A stretch of DNA of 9,221 nucleotides from assembly GCA_030428345.1 (NCBI GenBank), contig JAUIBM010000082.1, forward strand, positions 1-9,221, in the 5' to 3' direction. The position numbers and the translations under genes were made by a program. The notes beneath the pieces were generated by a model. The model saw only the letters and a list, made by a program, of their open reading frames with translations, was not told the origin of the DNA and ran no database searches. Each line of letters starts with the position of its first letter. The stretch's first letter is position 1. The stretch comes from Alphaproteobacteria bacterium (lineage in GTDB: Bacteria > Pseudomonadota > Alphaproteobacteria > Rhizobiales > Rhizobiaceae). Positions 1-7,381 of the stretch are shown one piece after another.

Positions 1-164
1 CCCGATGCCTCCAGGTAGACTTTGAAGTCCAGCGCCGCCTGCGGATTCGAGATACCGAACCGGTTTATGAGCGAGGCACGCGTCGCCGCACCGTCCCAGA
101 ACAGAAGACGATCAAGGTATTCGAGGCGTTCTCGCTGGGCGTGTTTGAGGTCGTCAAAGGCCAT
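1..164 (-). CDS. BrxR/CapW-like WYL-family transcriptional regulator, N-terminal part (runs off left edge)
   Basis: Reading leftwards from the ATG at 164, the frame stays open for 54 codons to the window edge. The ATG is preceded by a purine-rich AAGGTAGGAC about 5 bases upstream, a usable ribosome binding site. The peptide reads RERLEYLDRLLFWDGAATRA (residues 11-30), then LINRFGISNPQAALDFKVYL (residues 32-51). This has the shape of the winged helix-turn-helix at the start of BrxR/CapW-type regulators: a basic start, an 'RL-Y-D-LL-W-G' helix, then 'L--RFGIS-PQA--D---Y'. In that family the HTH precedes WYL and WCX domains, which lie outside this window if present. Members are known to bind inverted repeats and repress neighbouring defence or DNA-repair genes. 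The gene is divergent from sbcDC, with 71 bases between the start codons, so it probably controls that operon and itself. Family assignment rests on motif resemblance over 54 residues only. Confidence 0.72.
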   Translation of the reverse strand, partial: MAFDDLKHAQRERLEYLDRLLFWDGAATRASLINRFGISNPQAALDFKVYLEAS

Positions 165-189
165 GGCCAGTCCTACCTTGACTCCCGCA

Positions 190-233
190 AATTGTCCATC
201 TAAAAAATATACGTATAATAATTATTGGTGCGG
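190..233 (+). promoter_or_regulatory. Divergent promoter/operator region upstream of sbcD
   Basis: This is the only strongly AT-rich stretch in the left part of the window. A perfect -10 hexamer TATAAT lies at 214-219. A weak -35, TTGTCC at 192-197, lies 16 bases upstream and matches the consensus at 4 of 6 positions. The predicted transcript would start near 226, only about 10 bases before the sbcD ATG, giving a very short leader. Two perfect 10-bp palindromes sit on the promoter: TATACGTATA (208-217) and AATAATTATT (217-226), sharing one base. A protein bound there would cover the -10 element. Assignment as the operator of the divergent regulator is inference. Confidence 0.5.
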
Positions 234-235
234 AA

Positions 236-1381
236 ATGAGGGTACTTCACACAGCCGACTGGCATCTTGGAAAGACCTTGCGGGGCTTGTCGCTTCACGA
301 GGATCAGGCCCACGTGCTCGATCAGATTTTTCGCACGGTCGTCGCAGAAGGGGTCGATCTCCTGATCGTCGCCGGGGACATCTACGACAAGGCCTCGCCC
401 TCGGAGGCCGCCGTCAAACTATACAGCGATTTTCTGGAACGGGTGTATCGGGACACCGGCGCCGCGATTGTCGTCATCGCCGGAAACCATGATTCCGCCC
501 AGCGGCTCGGCACCGCCTCACGTCTCTTCGATCCCAAACGCATTCTCGTCCGAGGGCCGGTCTCGAGCGACGAGCCCCCGCTCATCCTCGACGACGGGGC
601 AGGTCCGGTCGCGATCTCAGCCCTGCCATACGCCGAAATCTATGCAGCGCGCCGCGCCTTCGCGGACGAGGCCATCCGCTCGCCCGAGGATGTGTTGCAC
701 GCGCAGATAGGCGCGGCACGTGCACAGGTTCCCGAAGGCGCGCGCTGGATCATCGTCGCGCACGCCTTCGTCACCGACTGCCAGCCGACAGACAGCGAAC
801 GCACATTGTCGGTCGGTACGGTCGAAACCGTTCCGGCGAGCATCTTTGACGGGGCCGACTACGTGGCACTCGGGCATCTGCACCGCCCCCAAAGCGCAGG
901 AAACGACACGATCCGATATAGTGGTGCGCCGCTCGCCTTCGGCTTCGACGAAGCGGGCACCACAAAATCCATGACCCTCTTCGACCTGGATGCGGAAGGG
1001 CGTGTCCTGGACCTGAAGCCTGTAGCCTTCCATCCGCTACGACGGCTGCGCGAGGTGCGAGGGTATCTGGCAGACCTTGTCGCCGAGGCCGAGGCGCATC
1101 CGAGCGAGGACTACATCCGTGCAATTCTGCTCGATGAGGGCGCGCTGATCGAACCTGCCGCGCAGCTACGACCGCATTTCCCGAACATCTTGCAGACGTT
1201 GCGGGAGACCACCCGCGAGCTGGTGATGGCAAGCGCCGGTCGGGCAACGTCCAAGCTGGATGATCCGATCGGCGTCATCGGAGAGTTCCTCGAATACGTG
1301 CGCGGGGAGGGCGCGTCGGAAACGGAGCTTGGTGTGACCAAGGCCGTGCTCGACGGACCCGTCATGGAGGAGGTCGAATGA
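236..1381 (+). CDS. sbcD: SbcD exonuclease subunit (Mre11-type metallophosphoesterase)
   Basis: The product is 381 residues, in the normal range for SbcD. It is the nuclease partner of SbcC; the complex cleaves DNA hairpins, palindromes and blocked double-strand ends in an ATP- and manganese-dependent way. The metallophosphoesterase metal-binding motifs are all present in order: DWHLG (D8, H10), GDIYD (D48), GNHDS (N84, H85, D86), the histidine of IVAHAF (H176), and GHLHRPQ (H214, H216). A capping C-terminal region follows to residue 381. The ATG at 236 was chosen because the N-terminus MRVLHTADWHLGK is the standard one. Its ribosome binding site is poor (GGTGCGGAA), and the leader may be nearly absent. 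The stop codon overlaps the sbcC start as ATGA, indicating translational coupling. The gene itself looks intact, but its partner downstream is truncated, so the complex is probably not functional. Confidence 0.96.
   Translation: MRVLHTADWHLGKTLRGLSLHEDQAHVLDQIFRTVVAEGVDLLIVAGDIYDKASPSEAAVKLYSDFLERVYRDTGAAIVVIAGNHDSAQRLGTASRLFDPKRILVRGPVSSDEPPLILDDGAGPVAISALPYAEIYAARRAFADEAIRSPEDVLHAQIGAARAQVPEGARWIIVAHAFVTDCQPTDSERTLSVGTVETVPASIFDGADYVALGHLHRPQSAGNDTIRYSGAPLAFGFDEAGTTKSMTLFDLDAEGRVLDLKPVAFHPLRRLREVRGYLADLVAEAEAHPSEDYIRAILLDEGALIEPAAQLRPHFPNILQTLRETTRELVMASAGRATSKLDDPIGVIGEFLEYVRGEGASETELGVTKAVLDGPVMEEVE
1368..1374 (+). promoter_or_regulatory. Ribosome binding site of sbcC inside the end of sbcD
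   Basis: AGGAGGT is a near-perfect Shine-Dalgarno sequence. It lies 4 bases (counted from the final G of AGGAGG) before the sbcC ATG at 1378, within the last codons of sbcD. Together with the ATGA start/stop overlap it supports the chosen sbcC start and coupled translation. Confidence 0.75.
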
Positions 1382-3785
1382 AGCCGATCCGCCTGACCAT
1401 GACCGCGTTCGGACCTTACGCCGGGACCGAGGTCGTCGATTTCTCCGCGCTCGAGGCAAGCATCTTCGGGATCTATGGCGAGACCGGCGCGGGCAAGACG
1501 ACGATCTTCGATGGCATCTCCTTCGCGCTCTTCGGCCAATCCTCCGGCGCGGAACGGGCTCCAGAAGACATGGTGTGCCATCACGCCCATGCCACCGATC
1601 TCACGCGGGTCGAACTCGTCTTCGATCTGGGATCCGAACGCTACGTCGTCTGGCGCATCCCGGCCCAACAACGGGCCGCGCGCCGAGGGTCCGGCACGAC
1701 GACTCAATTACATGAGGCCTATATCTTCCGCGCGACCGGCATGGCCCTCGAGGACATCACCGAGGACAACCCGGGCGAGGTTCTCGCAGAGAAGAAGGTT
1801 GGTGCGGTCGACGCGAAGATCGAGGAACTCCTAGGATACAACTCGAAGCAATTCCGTCAGATTATCCTCCTTCCGCAGGGCGATTTCCGACGCGTCCTGA
1901 CGGCCAGCTCTGACGAACGGTCGCCCATCCTCAAGCAACTTTTCGACGTCGGGCTGTATGAGACCTTCGTCGCCCAGATCAAGACAAGGGCGGCCACGCT
2001 CGGCCGCCGGATCAGTGATGAAAGGATCCGGCGATCGACCCTGCTCGGCGACCAGACCGAAGGGCAGCTGGACGAGACCATCCGTTCCATGACCGAGGAG
2101 ATCACAACGCTCGATGCGATGATCGAGACCCAGACCAAAACATCGGATGAACACCAGAAAGCCTTCTCAGCCGGCGAGGCGCTGGCCCAACGGTTCAACG
2201 CCCTCGCGTCAGCCAGAAACGACTCCGACGCATTGCGCGTCGAGGGCGAGACGGTGGACACCCTCCGCGCCCGGCTCAAGCGCGCGCGTGCCGCCCAGGA
2301 CGTTCTGGTCTCGGAGGCAGCGTCGCGAACCGCGCGTCGGGAGCACGCGGGCGCCAGCGATCGGGACCGGGAGGCGCAAGGCGGTTTCAAGGCCGCTGTC
2401 TCGGCGGCCGAGCTTGCCCGGGAGACGTTGAAGCGAACCGCTGCGAAACATGTGGAACGCGAGGCCGCCCGCGCCAACGCGTCTGAACTGCAGCGCCTGA
2501 AGGAAATCCACGACCGGTCCGCATCCCTTTTGGGCGAATTGACTTCCGCGCAGGCTGCGACGAGCGCGGCCGAAGAGGCTGTGACCAAGGCGTCAAACAA
2601 GAACGCTGAGGCGGACAGCGCCCTCTCGGCCTTGCGGGAGTTGCAGCGTCAGCACCCGCAACATGTCCGGGCCCTGCAGAACGCCACAGCCGCCCTTGCC
2701 GCGCTCGAACGTGAAGAAGAGGCCTTGGGCCGTTTCGAGGCGGCCGTCGCCCGGCGGGATCGGCAAGCCCTGGAGATCGAACGGTTGGTCGGCATTCACG
2801 AAGCGTCCAAGGAGCGTCTCGTCTCGGCGAGATCCGCCTTCGCGCATGCCGAACGCGATCTGACCGAGATTCAGGCTTTGCATGTGGCACGCAAGCTCGC
2901 GCCGGGCGAGCCCTGTCCGGCTTGCGGCTCGCGCGACCACCCCGACCCCGCCACCGGCGATCCCGAGCGTCGTGGGCGCCATGACGAGTTTGAGCGCGCC
3001 GGGGTGGCCCTGCGATCCGTCGAAGACGACGAGCTCGCCGCACGGACCTCTCTGGCGGCGGCACGCGCCACGCTCGATGAACGGCAGGCCGAAGTCGACG
3101 CGCTGGCACGACCCGAGCGCGATCGCCCGGCTCTGGCTCCGTTGCTGGCCGAGGCCCGAGAGACCGCCGCGCGGCTCGGGGCCGACACCAGGTTCGCCGA
3201 ACTCGACGCCAAGCTGACTTCAGCCGAAACCGCCGCGCGGGGGGCCTCTGCCGATTTCGAGGCCGCGAAGGAGGCGCTGTCAGCGGCCAAAGCCGCAGAA
3301 CTCGCCGCCCAGACCGCGTACGACACGACGCTCAAGGACGTTCCGAAGGAGTTGCGAGACGGTGAGGCCCTGTCCCGCGCCCTACGGGCGGCGATCGATG
3401 ATCGTGACACGCTCGCCGCAGAGCACGATGCCGCCGTCGAAGGCGAAAAAGGTGCGGCGTTGACCCTCGCGGCGGCCGAACGGGCGGCAGCGATCTCCAA
3501 GGATCAACTCGCCAAGGCTACCGAGGCTCTGTCGACCGCCCACCGCGAATTTGCGGACCAGCTCCAACGGGCCGGGCTGGACGAGGAGACGTTCCGGGAC
3601 GCGAAGGCCGATGGCGACCGGCGGTCCGAACTCGAGGATCAGATCAGCAGATATGACAGGCGAGTAGCGGCGAACGCCGAGCGGCTAAGAGGCCTCGACG
3701 AAGAGATCGGCGATCGTAGCGCGCCCGATTTGCCCGCGCTCCGGGCGGCTCGCGACGTGGCGCAAAGCGCCCTCGAGAAGAGCCG

Positions 3786-3803
3786 TTGTCGCTTGGCACT
3801 TAA
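3786..3803 (+). repeat. Left terminal inverted repeat of the Tni transposon
   Basis: TTGTCGCTTGGCACTTAA, an exact inverted copy of 7381-7398. It also forms the outer part of the first subterminal repeat and is read in frame as the tail of the truncated sbcC. Confidence 0.92.
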
Positions 3804-3815
3804 ACGCAAGAATGC
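3795..3815 (+). repeat. Left subterminal repeat L1 (putative TniA binding site)
   Basis: The copy starts GGCACTTAAACGCAAGAATG. It follows the family pattern GGCACTTAAT, 2-3 bases, GAGAAT, with A in place of the first G (AAGAAT). Pointing inward, it is the copy joined to the terminal inverted repeat. The binding role is inferred from Tn7 and Tn5053 relatives. Confidence 0.75.
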
Positions 3816-3834
3816 GGCGGTTTTGTCCGGATTG

Positions 3835-3855
3835 GGCACCTAATCGTGAGAATCC
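3835..3855 (+). repeat. Left subterminal repeat L2
   Basis: The copy starts GGCACCTAATCGTGAGAATC, in the same orientation as L1 and exactly 40 bases further in. The truncated sbcC frame ends within it (TAA at 3841-3843). Confidence 0.75.
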
Positions 3856-3861
3856 TCGCAG

Positions 3862-3882
3862 CCAGATTCTCAAATTAACTGC
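3862..3882 (-). repeat. Left subterminal repeat L3, inverted relative to L1 and L2
   Basis: Read on the minus strand it is GCAGTTAATTTGAGAATCTG. It shares the GTTAAT and GAGAATC blocks with the other copies, but points outward. Its TTGA supplies the tniQ stop codon, so it overlaps the end of that gene. With L2 it forms a head-to-head pair: TGAGAATC at 3847-3854 and GATTCTCA at 3865-3872, an 8-bp stem with a 10-base loop. No T-tract follows, so I do not call it a terminator. Confidence 0.65.
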
Positions 3883-4736
3883 ATTTGCCCAGAAGCTCGC
3901 AACTTGCCGGCCCGAGCGATCATGTTCTCGGCGGCGTCGGTGAATCGGACCTTGTTGTCACCCATCATGTGACCACGCAGCATCCGGAGCATTTCCGGAC
4001 CGGCACGCTCGACGATGGCAACGCCTGCAAGCAGAGCCGGCCGCAAGTGAAGCGGCAGGATGGGCTTTGCAGGGGTCGGCAGGTTCACCTGTTCTGCGGC
4101 AACGACATGGTCGAGATCGGGAACGATTGCACCGAGCACCCTGTAGCGCCAAAGCTCATGCTCGCGCGGAAGGGGCCAGATCACTCGCCGCATCAGGAGA
4201 AGCCGGGCGATTTCGGCTGGCGATGTCCACGTTCGGATGCCACGTTCGGCTTCATCGTCGAGCAGCTTTTCGCCGCGCAGTGCCGCAACGCGATATTGCG
4301 GGAAGGGGGAGGGGAGTTCGCGCCGGTTTTCAGCTCGAAGCAGGTCACCGCACAGCGGACATGTGATGCGCCATCCCAGCAGTTGGCTTCGCAGGACCGG
4401 CGACGGTCCCGGGCCACCAGGGCTGCAGCTCGTGCAGAACTGCGCTGGTCTCGCGGCGAGGAGCCGATGCGACGACTTCGGCACATCGATGAAGGTCATT
4501 CGACGCAAGACGGCCGGTTCGATGGCGAACATGCTGGCGAGGCGGATTTCCTGATCACTGCTCAGATGGAGATCGGCTGATCGCAATGAGGAAACCTCCG
4601 GTAGGAAGTGCCGAAGCATGACGAGGGGTGGAACCACGTAAAAGGCAGCGTGCCGGCTAATCCAGGACGACAACAACTCGTCGGTATAGGGCGGCAACCA
4701 CACCGGCAACTGCCGGGGCGGCGTGTTCTCCGTCAT
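3870..4736 (-). CDS. tniQ: TniQ-family transposition target-selection protein
   Basis: The 288-residue product has the hallmarks of TniQ/TnsD N-terminal domains. The opening is PVWLPPYTDELLSSWISRHA (residues 11-30), matching the family's 'P-P---DE-L-SW--R-A' motif. A zinc ribbon follows, with C101-x2-C104 and C126-x2-C129 (FCTSC ... TCPLCG). The rest is helical and I cannot assign further domains. TniQ proteins link a target site or targeting complex to the AAA+ regulator TniB. This one is shorter than the roughly 400-residue Tn5053 TniQ but longer than the small TniQ of Cas12k transposons. The start overlaps the tniB stop as ATGA, with GAGG about 10 bases upstream, so translation is probably coupled. 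The last codons lie in subterminal repeat L3. No partner that would specify a target is encoded nearby. Confidence 0.87.
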   Translation of the reverse strand: MTENTPPRQLPVWLPPYTDELLSSWISRHAAFYVVPPLVMLRHFLPEVSSLRSADLHLSSDQEIRLASMFAIEPAVLRRMTFIDVPKSSHRLLAARPAQFCTSCSPGGPGPSPVLRSQLLGWRITCPLCGDLLRAENRRELPSPFPQYRVAALRGEKLLDDEAERGIRTWTSPAEIARLLLMRRVIWPLPREHELWRYRVLGAIVPDLDHVVAAEQVNLPTPAKPILPLHLRPALLAGVAIVERAGPEMLRMLRGHMMGDNKVRFTDAAENMIARAGKLRASGQMQLI

Positions 4737-5614
4737 GCGAATGCCGCCTCGGCATCGAATTCCGGCTCCCAGTTCTCGATCGCTGCGTCGGTGATGTGCT
4801 CGCGGCCGCTTTCGACGGCCTCGATGGCGAGGCTATTGATCATGTGGAAGATGTTGGCGGTGATCCCCTCGGTGATCTGTAGGATCCGGCGTAAGGATTT
4901 CGGCGTGAGCACCGAGGGCCGACGCAGCGGTGTGTTGCGCAGGATCGACACCACCAACGTCTCGAACTGCTCGTTCGCAGCCCATCTGCTCAGTGTGAGT
5001 TGGTCGAATCGCCGCGCAAGCTGAACGTCGCCGCTGATCGCCTCGCGCGCATCGTTGACGCCGAAGCAGACCAGCGAGATCTGCAGACGATTGCTGAGGA
5101 AGCGAAGAGTGTTCAGAACAATGCGCTGCTCGCGATAGGATCCAGCGAGAATGTTGTGCACCTCGTCGATGACCAGCACCTGCACGCCGATGGCCTCCAT
5201 GATACGCAGCGCAGCCTGTTCCATCTGGGCGATGTCGGCGCGCGGCCGCTGCGGCGCGCCGAGAAGGGTGAGCAGCTCGGCGTAGAAGCGCCGTTCACCG
5301 GGGCGGCTGGTCATTTCCATAGCAAGGACCGGCGTCTTCAGGGTGCCCGTCGCCGGATTGAAGCTCGGCGGGTGTTCGTCCCGGAACCGCTTCATGATCA
5401 TAGTCTTCCCCATGCCGCTGTCGCCATAGATCGCGACCGAGGGCATGCGCGTGCCTCGCGGATGGTCGAGGAGCGCGCTCAGCCGGTCGAGCGCCTGTTT
5501 GGCGCGAGGGTAAAGCACCCAGCGGCGCGATCGTATCGCGCGAATGCGCCGCTCGTCGGTTTCGGCAAGCAGCGCGGCGGCGCCGGTGGTCAGGTGGGAG
5601 ATTTCATCGCTCAT
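4733..5614 (-). CDS. tniB: TniB-family AAA+ ATPase, transposition regulator
   Basis: This is a TnsC/TniB-type AAA+ protein, which binds target DNA, contacts TniQ and activates the TniA transposase in an ATP-dependent way. Numbered from the ATG at 5614, Walker A GDSGMGKT is at residues 64-71. Walker B VLVIDEVHNIL has D150 and E151. A sensor-1-like strand ISLVCFGVNDA lies at about 179-189, and an arginine-rich LARRFDQLTLSRW segment at about 199-211 is a likely arginine-finger region. A GTG at 5620 would add two residues, but it lies within GGAGTG. The GGAG is better used as the ribosome binding site for the ATG at 5614, with a 5-base gap, giving 293 residues. It starts 12 bases after the tniA stop and overlaps tniQ by 4 bases, so the three genes form one operon. 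Confidence 0.92.
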   Translation of the reverse strand: MSDEISHLTTGAAALLAETDERRIRAIRSRRWVLYPRAKQALDRLSALLDHPRGTRMPSVAIYGDSGMGKTMIMKRFRDEHPPSFNPATGTLKTPVLAMEMTSRPGERRFYAELLTLLGAPQRPRADIAQMEQAALRIMEAIGVQVLVIDEVHNILAGSYREQRIVLNTLRFLSNRLQISLVCFGVNDAREAISGDVQLARRFDQLTLSRWAANEQFETLVVSILRNTPLRRPSVLTPKSLRRILQITEGITANIFHMINSLAIEAVESGREHITDAAIENWEPEFDAEAAFA

Positions 5615-5626
5615 GTTCACTCCAGC

Positions 5627-7261
5627 TCAATCTGTATCCTCAACAAAGGGTACAGGTTTGCTGGAGTCGACGCCGCGGAGCGAGCCCAATCCCCGATCAT
5701 CCACCTTCGATTTCGAAGGTGCCTTCCCGCGTCGCGCAGCCGCCGTCTTATTGGTTGCCACCTCGACCAATTCTCGCTGTGCGACGGCGGTGCGGACGAT
5801 GGCGCGCGTGTCCACTTCACGGCGGCCTTTGGCCAGCAAGCTGCGTCGGGCGGTCACCGCCTCGTGCAGGGTGATCGAAGGCAACGTCACGTCGGCATAG
5901 CGGGCTTCCACGAAGTTTCCTGAAGGCCGCCGGACGAAGATGCGCGCCATGTCACGCGGATCGTATTTGACAAGCAAGCGCCGTTCAGAACGCCCGACGT
6001 CGGCGCTGAGCGCCGCGGACCAATAACGCAGGCCAAACAGGTGAATACCGGTCGGCCGCAAGGTGCGCTCCTGCTCCGGCAGGAACGCCAGCCAGAAGCG
6101 CATTCGATCTTGTGGCAACCGAAGCGGGATTTCGCCCTCGTGCTCCCGCCATATCGCGATCGGCGGTCGACCCAGACTGCCGTGGATCGATTGATGGTAG
6201 GCGCCGACGATGTCGAGAGCGATGTAGCGCTCGAGCTCCCTCAGAGTCAGGGCCGCATGGCGCTTGGAGTTGTAGTCGCCCAACTCCTGTTCGTTGCTGA
6301 ACGTTGTTCCGGGCAGGAGATGCAGCCTCCCCATCTGCGTGCCGATCAGGCGCTCGATATGACCGCCGAAACGCGGCTCACCCGGTGGCCGCCACTCGAT
6401 CGCGATGCCGGCGTCCTGGCATCCTCGCTTGAAGGCCCGGCTGCGGAAGTCAGGGCCATTGTCGACGTGCACCGTGTCCGGCAGGCCGGCGACGGGCCAA
6501 GGCTCCGTTATCTCGCGTTCCCGCAGCCATGCCGATTTGTCGAACACGGAGTGTAGCAGGCACAGGCTGGTCGACAGGCGGGACGGCGCCTCCATCGTGA
6601 GATAGAAGCCGGTCACCATCCGGCTGCAGACATCCATCGCTAGCGTCAGCCATGGTCGTCCGATCGGCTGCCGCGTCTCTTCGTCAACGACGAAGATGTC
6701 GGCCTTGGTATGGTCGATCTGCACCACTGCCAGGGGACGAGAGGCCTCAAACGATCCGGGAACGGCCGTTGTCGCCTTGAAGATCTTCTGTTCGCCGCGG
6801 CGCTTGGCTTGTTTCTGGAGGTCGATGTCCTTGAGGCGGGTCACTATCGTTCGGCGATGCGGCGGCTTCAGTCCAACCGAGATGCAGTTTGTCTGCACGT
6901 CCCGCACCAACTGCGAGATCGTCGGTCGGGTCCGCTTCAGGTAGAACCTTTTGATAGTCTTGCTAACGATCTCCTCCCGCTTCTCGTCCAGCGTACGATG
7001 ACCCTCAGGCCGTCCGCGCTTACGATCGACAAGAGACAGAACGGTCCCGCCGGCGCGGAACAGCTTGATCAGCCGGTAGGCCGTCGCCTGGCTGACATTC
7101 ATCTCGGCAGCGAGCCCGGAAACGTCTGCCGCGGTCGCACCGTCAGGATTGCGCTTCAGGAATTCACGGATCGCATCCGCCCGCCGGCAAGCTTCATCCC
7201 AAAGCGCTTCGTCAATCTCGTCAGGAAATGGATCGTTCATGGCAGGCTCGCGAGGAAACAT
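5627..7261 (-). CDS. tniA: TniA-family DDE transposase (Mu/TnsB type)
   Basis: This is the strand-transfer transposase of the element. Numbered from the ATG at 7261 (544 residues), an N-terminal helix-turn-helix lies around residues 48-70 (LAAEMNVSQATAYRLIKLF). The RNase H-fold integrase core has D183 (VVQIDHTKAD), D267 (VHVDNGPDF) and E303 (GHIERLIG), with 35 residues between the last two, a DDx35E triad. A Mu-type C-terminal beta-barrel follows (about 410-470, LFGLRYWSAAL ... KYDPRDMARIFV). Length fits TniA. The start is uncertain. The open frame reaches a TTG at 7291 inside a subterminal repeat; ATGs lie at 7273, 7261 and 7240. I chose 7261 because TGAGG lies 6 bases upstream. It leads the tniABQ operon. 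Overlap of its promoter region with TniA binding repeats suggests autoregulation, which is inference. Confidence 0.93.
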   Translation of the reverse strand: MFPREPAMNDPFPDEIDEALWDEACRRADAIREFLKRNPDGATAADVSGLAAEMNVSQATAYRLIKLFRAGGTVLSLVDRKRGRPEGHRTLDEKREEIVSKTIKRFYLKRTRPTISQLVRDVQTNCISVGLKPPHRRTIVTRLKDIDLQKQAKRRGEQKIFKATTAVPGSFEASRPLAVVQIDHTKADIFVVDEETRQPIGRPWLTLAMDVCSRMVTGFYLTMEAPSRLSTSLCLLHSVFDKSAWLREREITEPWPVAGLPDTVHVDNGPDFRSRAFKRGCQDAGIAIEWRPPGEPRFGGHIERLIGTQMGRLHLLPGTTFSNEQELGDYNSKRHAALTLRELERYIALDIVGAYHQSIHGSLGRPPIAIWREHEGEIPLRLPQDRMRFWLAFLPEQERTLRPTGIHLFGLRYWSAALSADVGRSERRLLVKYDPRDMARIFVRRPSGNFVEARYADVTLPSITLHEAVTARRSLLAKGRREVDTRAIVRTAVAQRELVEVATNKTAAARRGKAPSKSKVDDRGLGSLRGVDSSKPVPFVEDTD

Positions 7262-7268
7262 CGCGAAC

Positions 7269-7289
7269 CTCATTCTCACATTAAGTGAC
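7269..7289 (-). repeat. Right subterminal repeat R4
   Basis: Read on the minus strand it starts GTCACTTAATGTGAGAATGA. It is the innermost right-end copy and points inward. It covers the sequence just upstream of the chosen tniA start and includes the ATG at 7273. Confidence 0.72.
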
Positions 7290-7300
7290 AAAAACCAATG

Positions 7301-7321
7301 CGCATTATCGAATTAACTGCC
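7301..7321 (-). repeat. Right subterminal repeat R3
   Basis: Read on the minus strand it starts GGCAGTTAATTCGATAATGC. It has G where most copies have C (CAGTTAAT), a variant shared with L3. It abuts R2 and shares two bases with it (7320-7321). It also contains GATAAT (7304-7309), a possible -10 for tniA. Confidence 0.7.
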
Positions 7322-7330
7322 CATTCGCAA
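7304..7330 (-). promoter_or_regulatory. Possible tniABQ promoter inside the right end
   Basis: On the minus strand, TTGCGA (7325-7330, 4 of 6 to the -35 consensus) and GATAAT (7304-7309, 5 of 6 to the -10) are separated by a short 15-base spacer. Both lie inside repeats R2 and R3, so TniA binding there would block transcription. The suboptimal spacing keeps this speculative. Confidence 0.3.
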
Positions 7331-7340
7331 ATTAAGTGCC
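7320..7340 (-). repeat. Right subterminal repeat R2
   Basis: Read on the minus strand it starts GGCACTTAATTTGCGAATGG. It overlaps R3 by two bases and has the same orientation as R1, 49 bases from it. Confidence 0.75.
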
Positions 7341-7351
7341 AGCGTAAGCAT

Positions 7352-7381
7352 CTGAAATCATTGAGGCATGATTCTCATAAT
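7352..7381 (+). promoter_or_regulatory. Possible outward promoter in the right transposon end
   Basis: CTGAAA (7352-7357) and CATAAT (7376-7381) match the -35 at 4 of 6 and the -10 at 5 of 6 positions, with an 18-base spacer. They face out of the element toward the gene beginning at 7399. Transcription would start near 7388. This could replace the native promoter of that gene if it was lost at the junction. Evidence is motif matching only. Confidence 0.28.

Larger units (their letters stand above)
1378..3843 (+). pseudogene. sbcC: SbcC ATPase subunit, 3'-truncated by a transposon end
   Basis: SbcC is the SMC/Rad50-like ATPase of the SbcCD nuclease. The N-terminal ATPase lobe is present: the opening MKPIRLTMTAFGPYAGTE, Walker A GETGAGKTT (residues 34-42), and the Q-loop LLPQGDFRR (Q167). 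A long Ala/Glu/Arg-rich coiled coil follows. The zinc hook CPACGSRDHP has C513 and C516 near the middle of the expected full protein. Because the two coil arms are roughly equal, the intact protein should be about 1,030 residues. Only 803 native residues remain; at 3787 the reading frame enters the transposon end and adds 18 transposon-encoded residues before the TAA at 3841-3843. The missing part of roughly 220 residues holds the LSGGE signature, Walker B and D-loop. Without these no ATP site can form, so I call it a pseudogene, though the ORF itself is open and could still be expressed. The missing 3' end is not found on the far side of the transposon. Confidence 0.93.

Noticed and set aside
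22..492. A 156-residue plus-strand frame overlapping the regulator and the start of sbcD
   Set aside because: It overlaps sbcD in another frame and crosses the promoter region. Its Arg/Ser-rich content is that of a shadow frame.
1857..3500. Long antisense reading frames opposite sbcC (up to 247 and 240 residues)
   Set aside because: They are Ala/Ser/Arg-rich shadows of a GC-rich coiled-coil gene, with no recognisable motif or ribosome binding site.
3847..3872. Rho-independent terminator between sbcC and tniQ
   Set aside because: The 8-bp stem is AT-containing with a 10-base loop and no T-tract on either strand. It is better explained by head-to-head copies of the end repeat.
3882..4580. A 231-residue plus-strand frame opposite tniQ
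   Set aside because: tniQ on the other strand has the family motifs and operon coupling; this frame has none.
5000..5923. A 307-residue plus-strand frame opposite tniB and the end of tniA
   Set aside because: It runs antisense across two well-supported genes and has no domain signals. High GC content explains its openness.
7261..7291. TTG at 7291 as the tniA start
   Set aside because: It lies against subterminal repeat R4 with no ribosome binding site. The ATG at 7261 has TGAGG at good spacing, and the ATG at 7240 remains an alternative.
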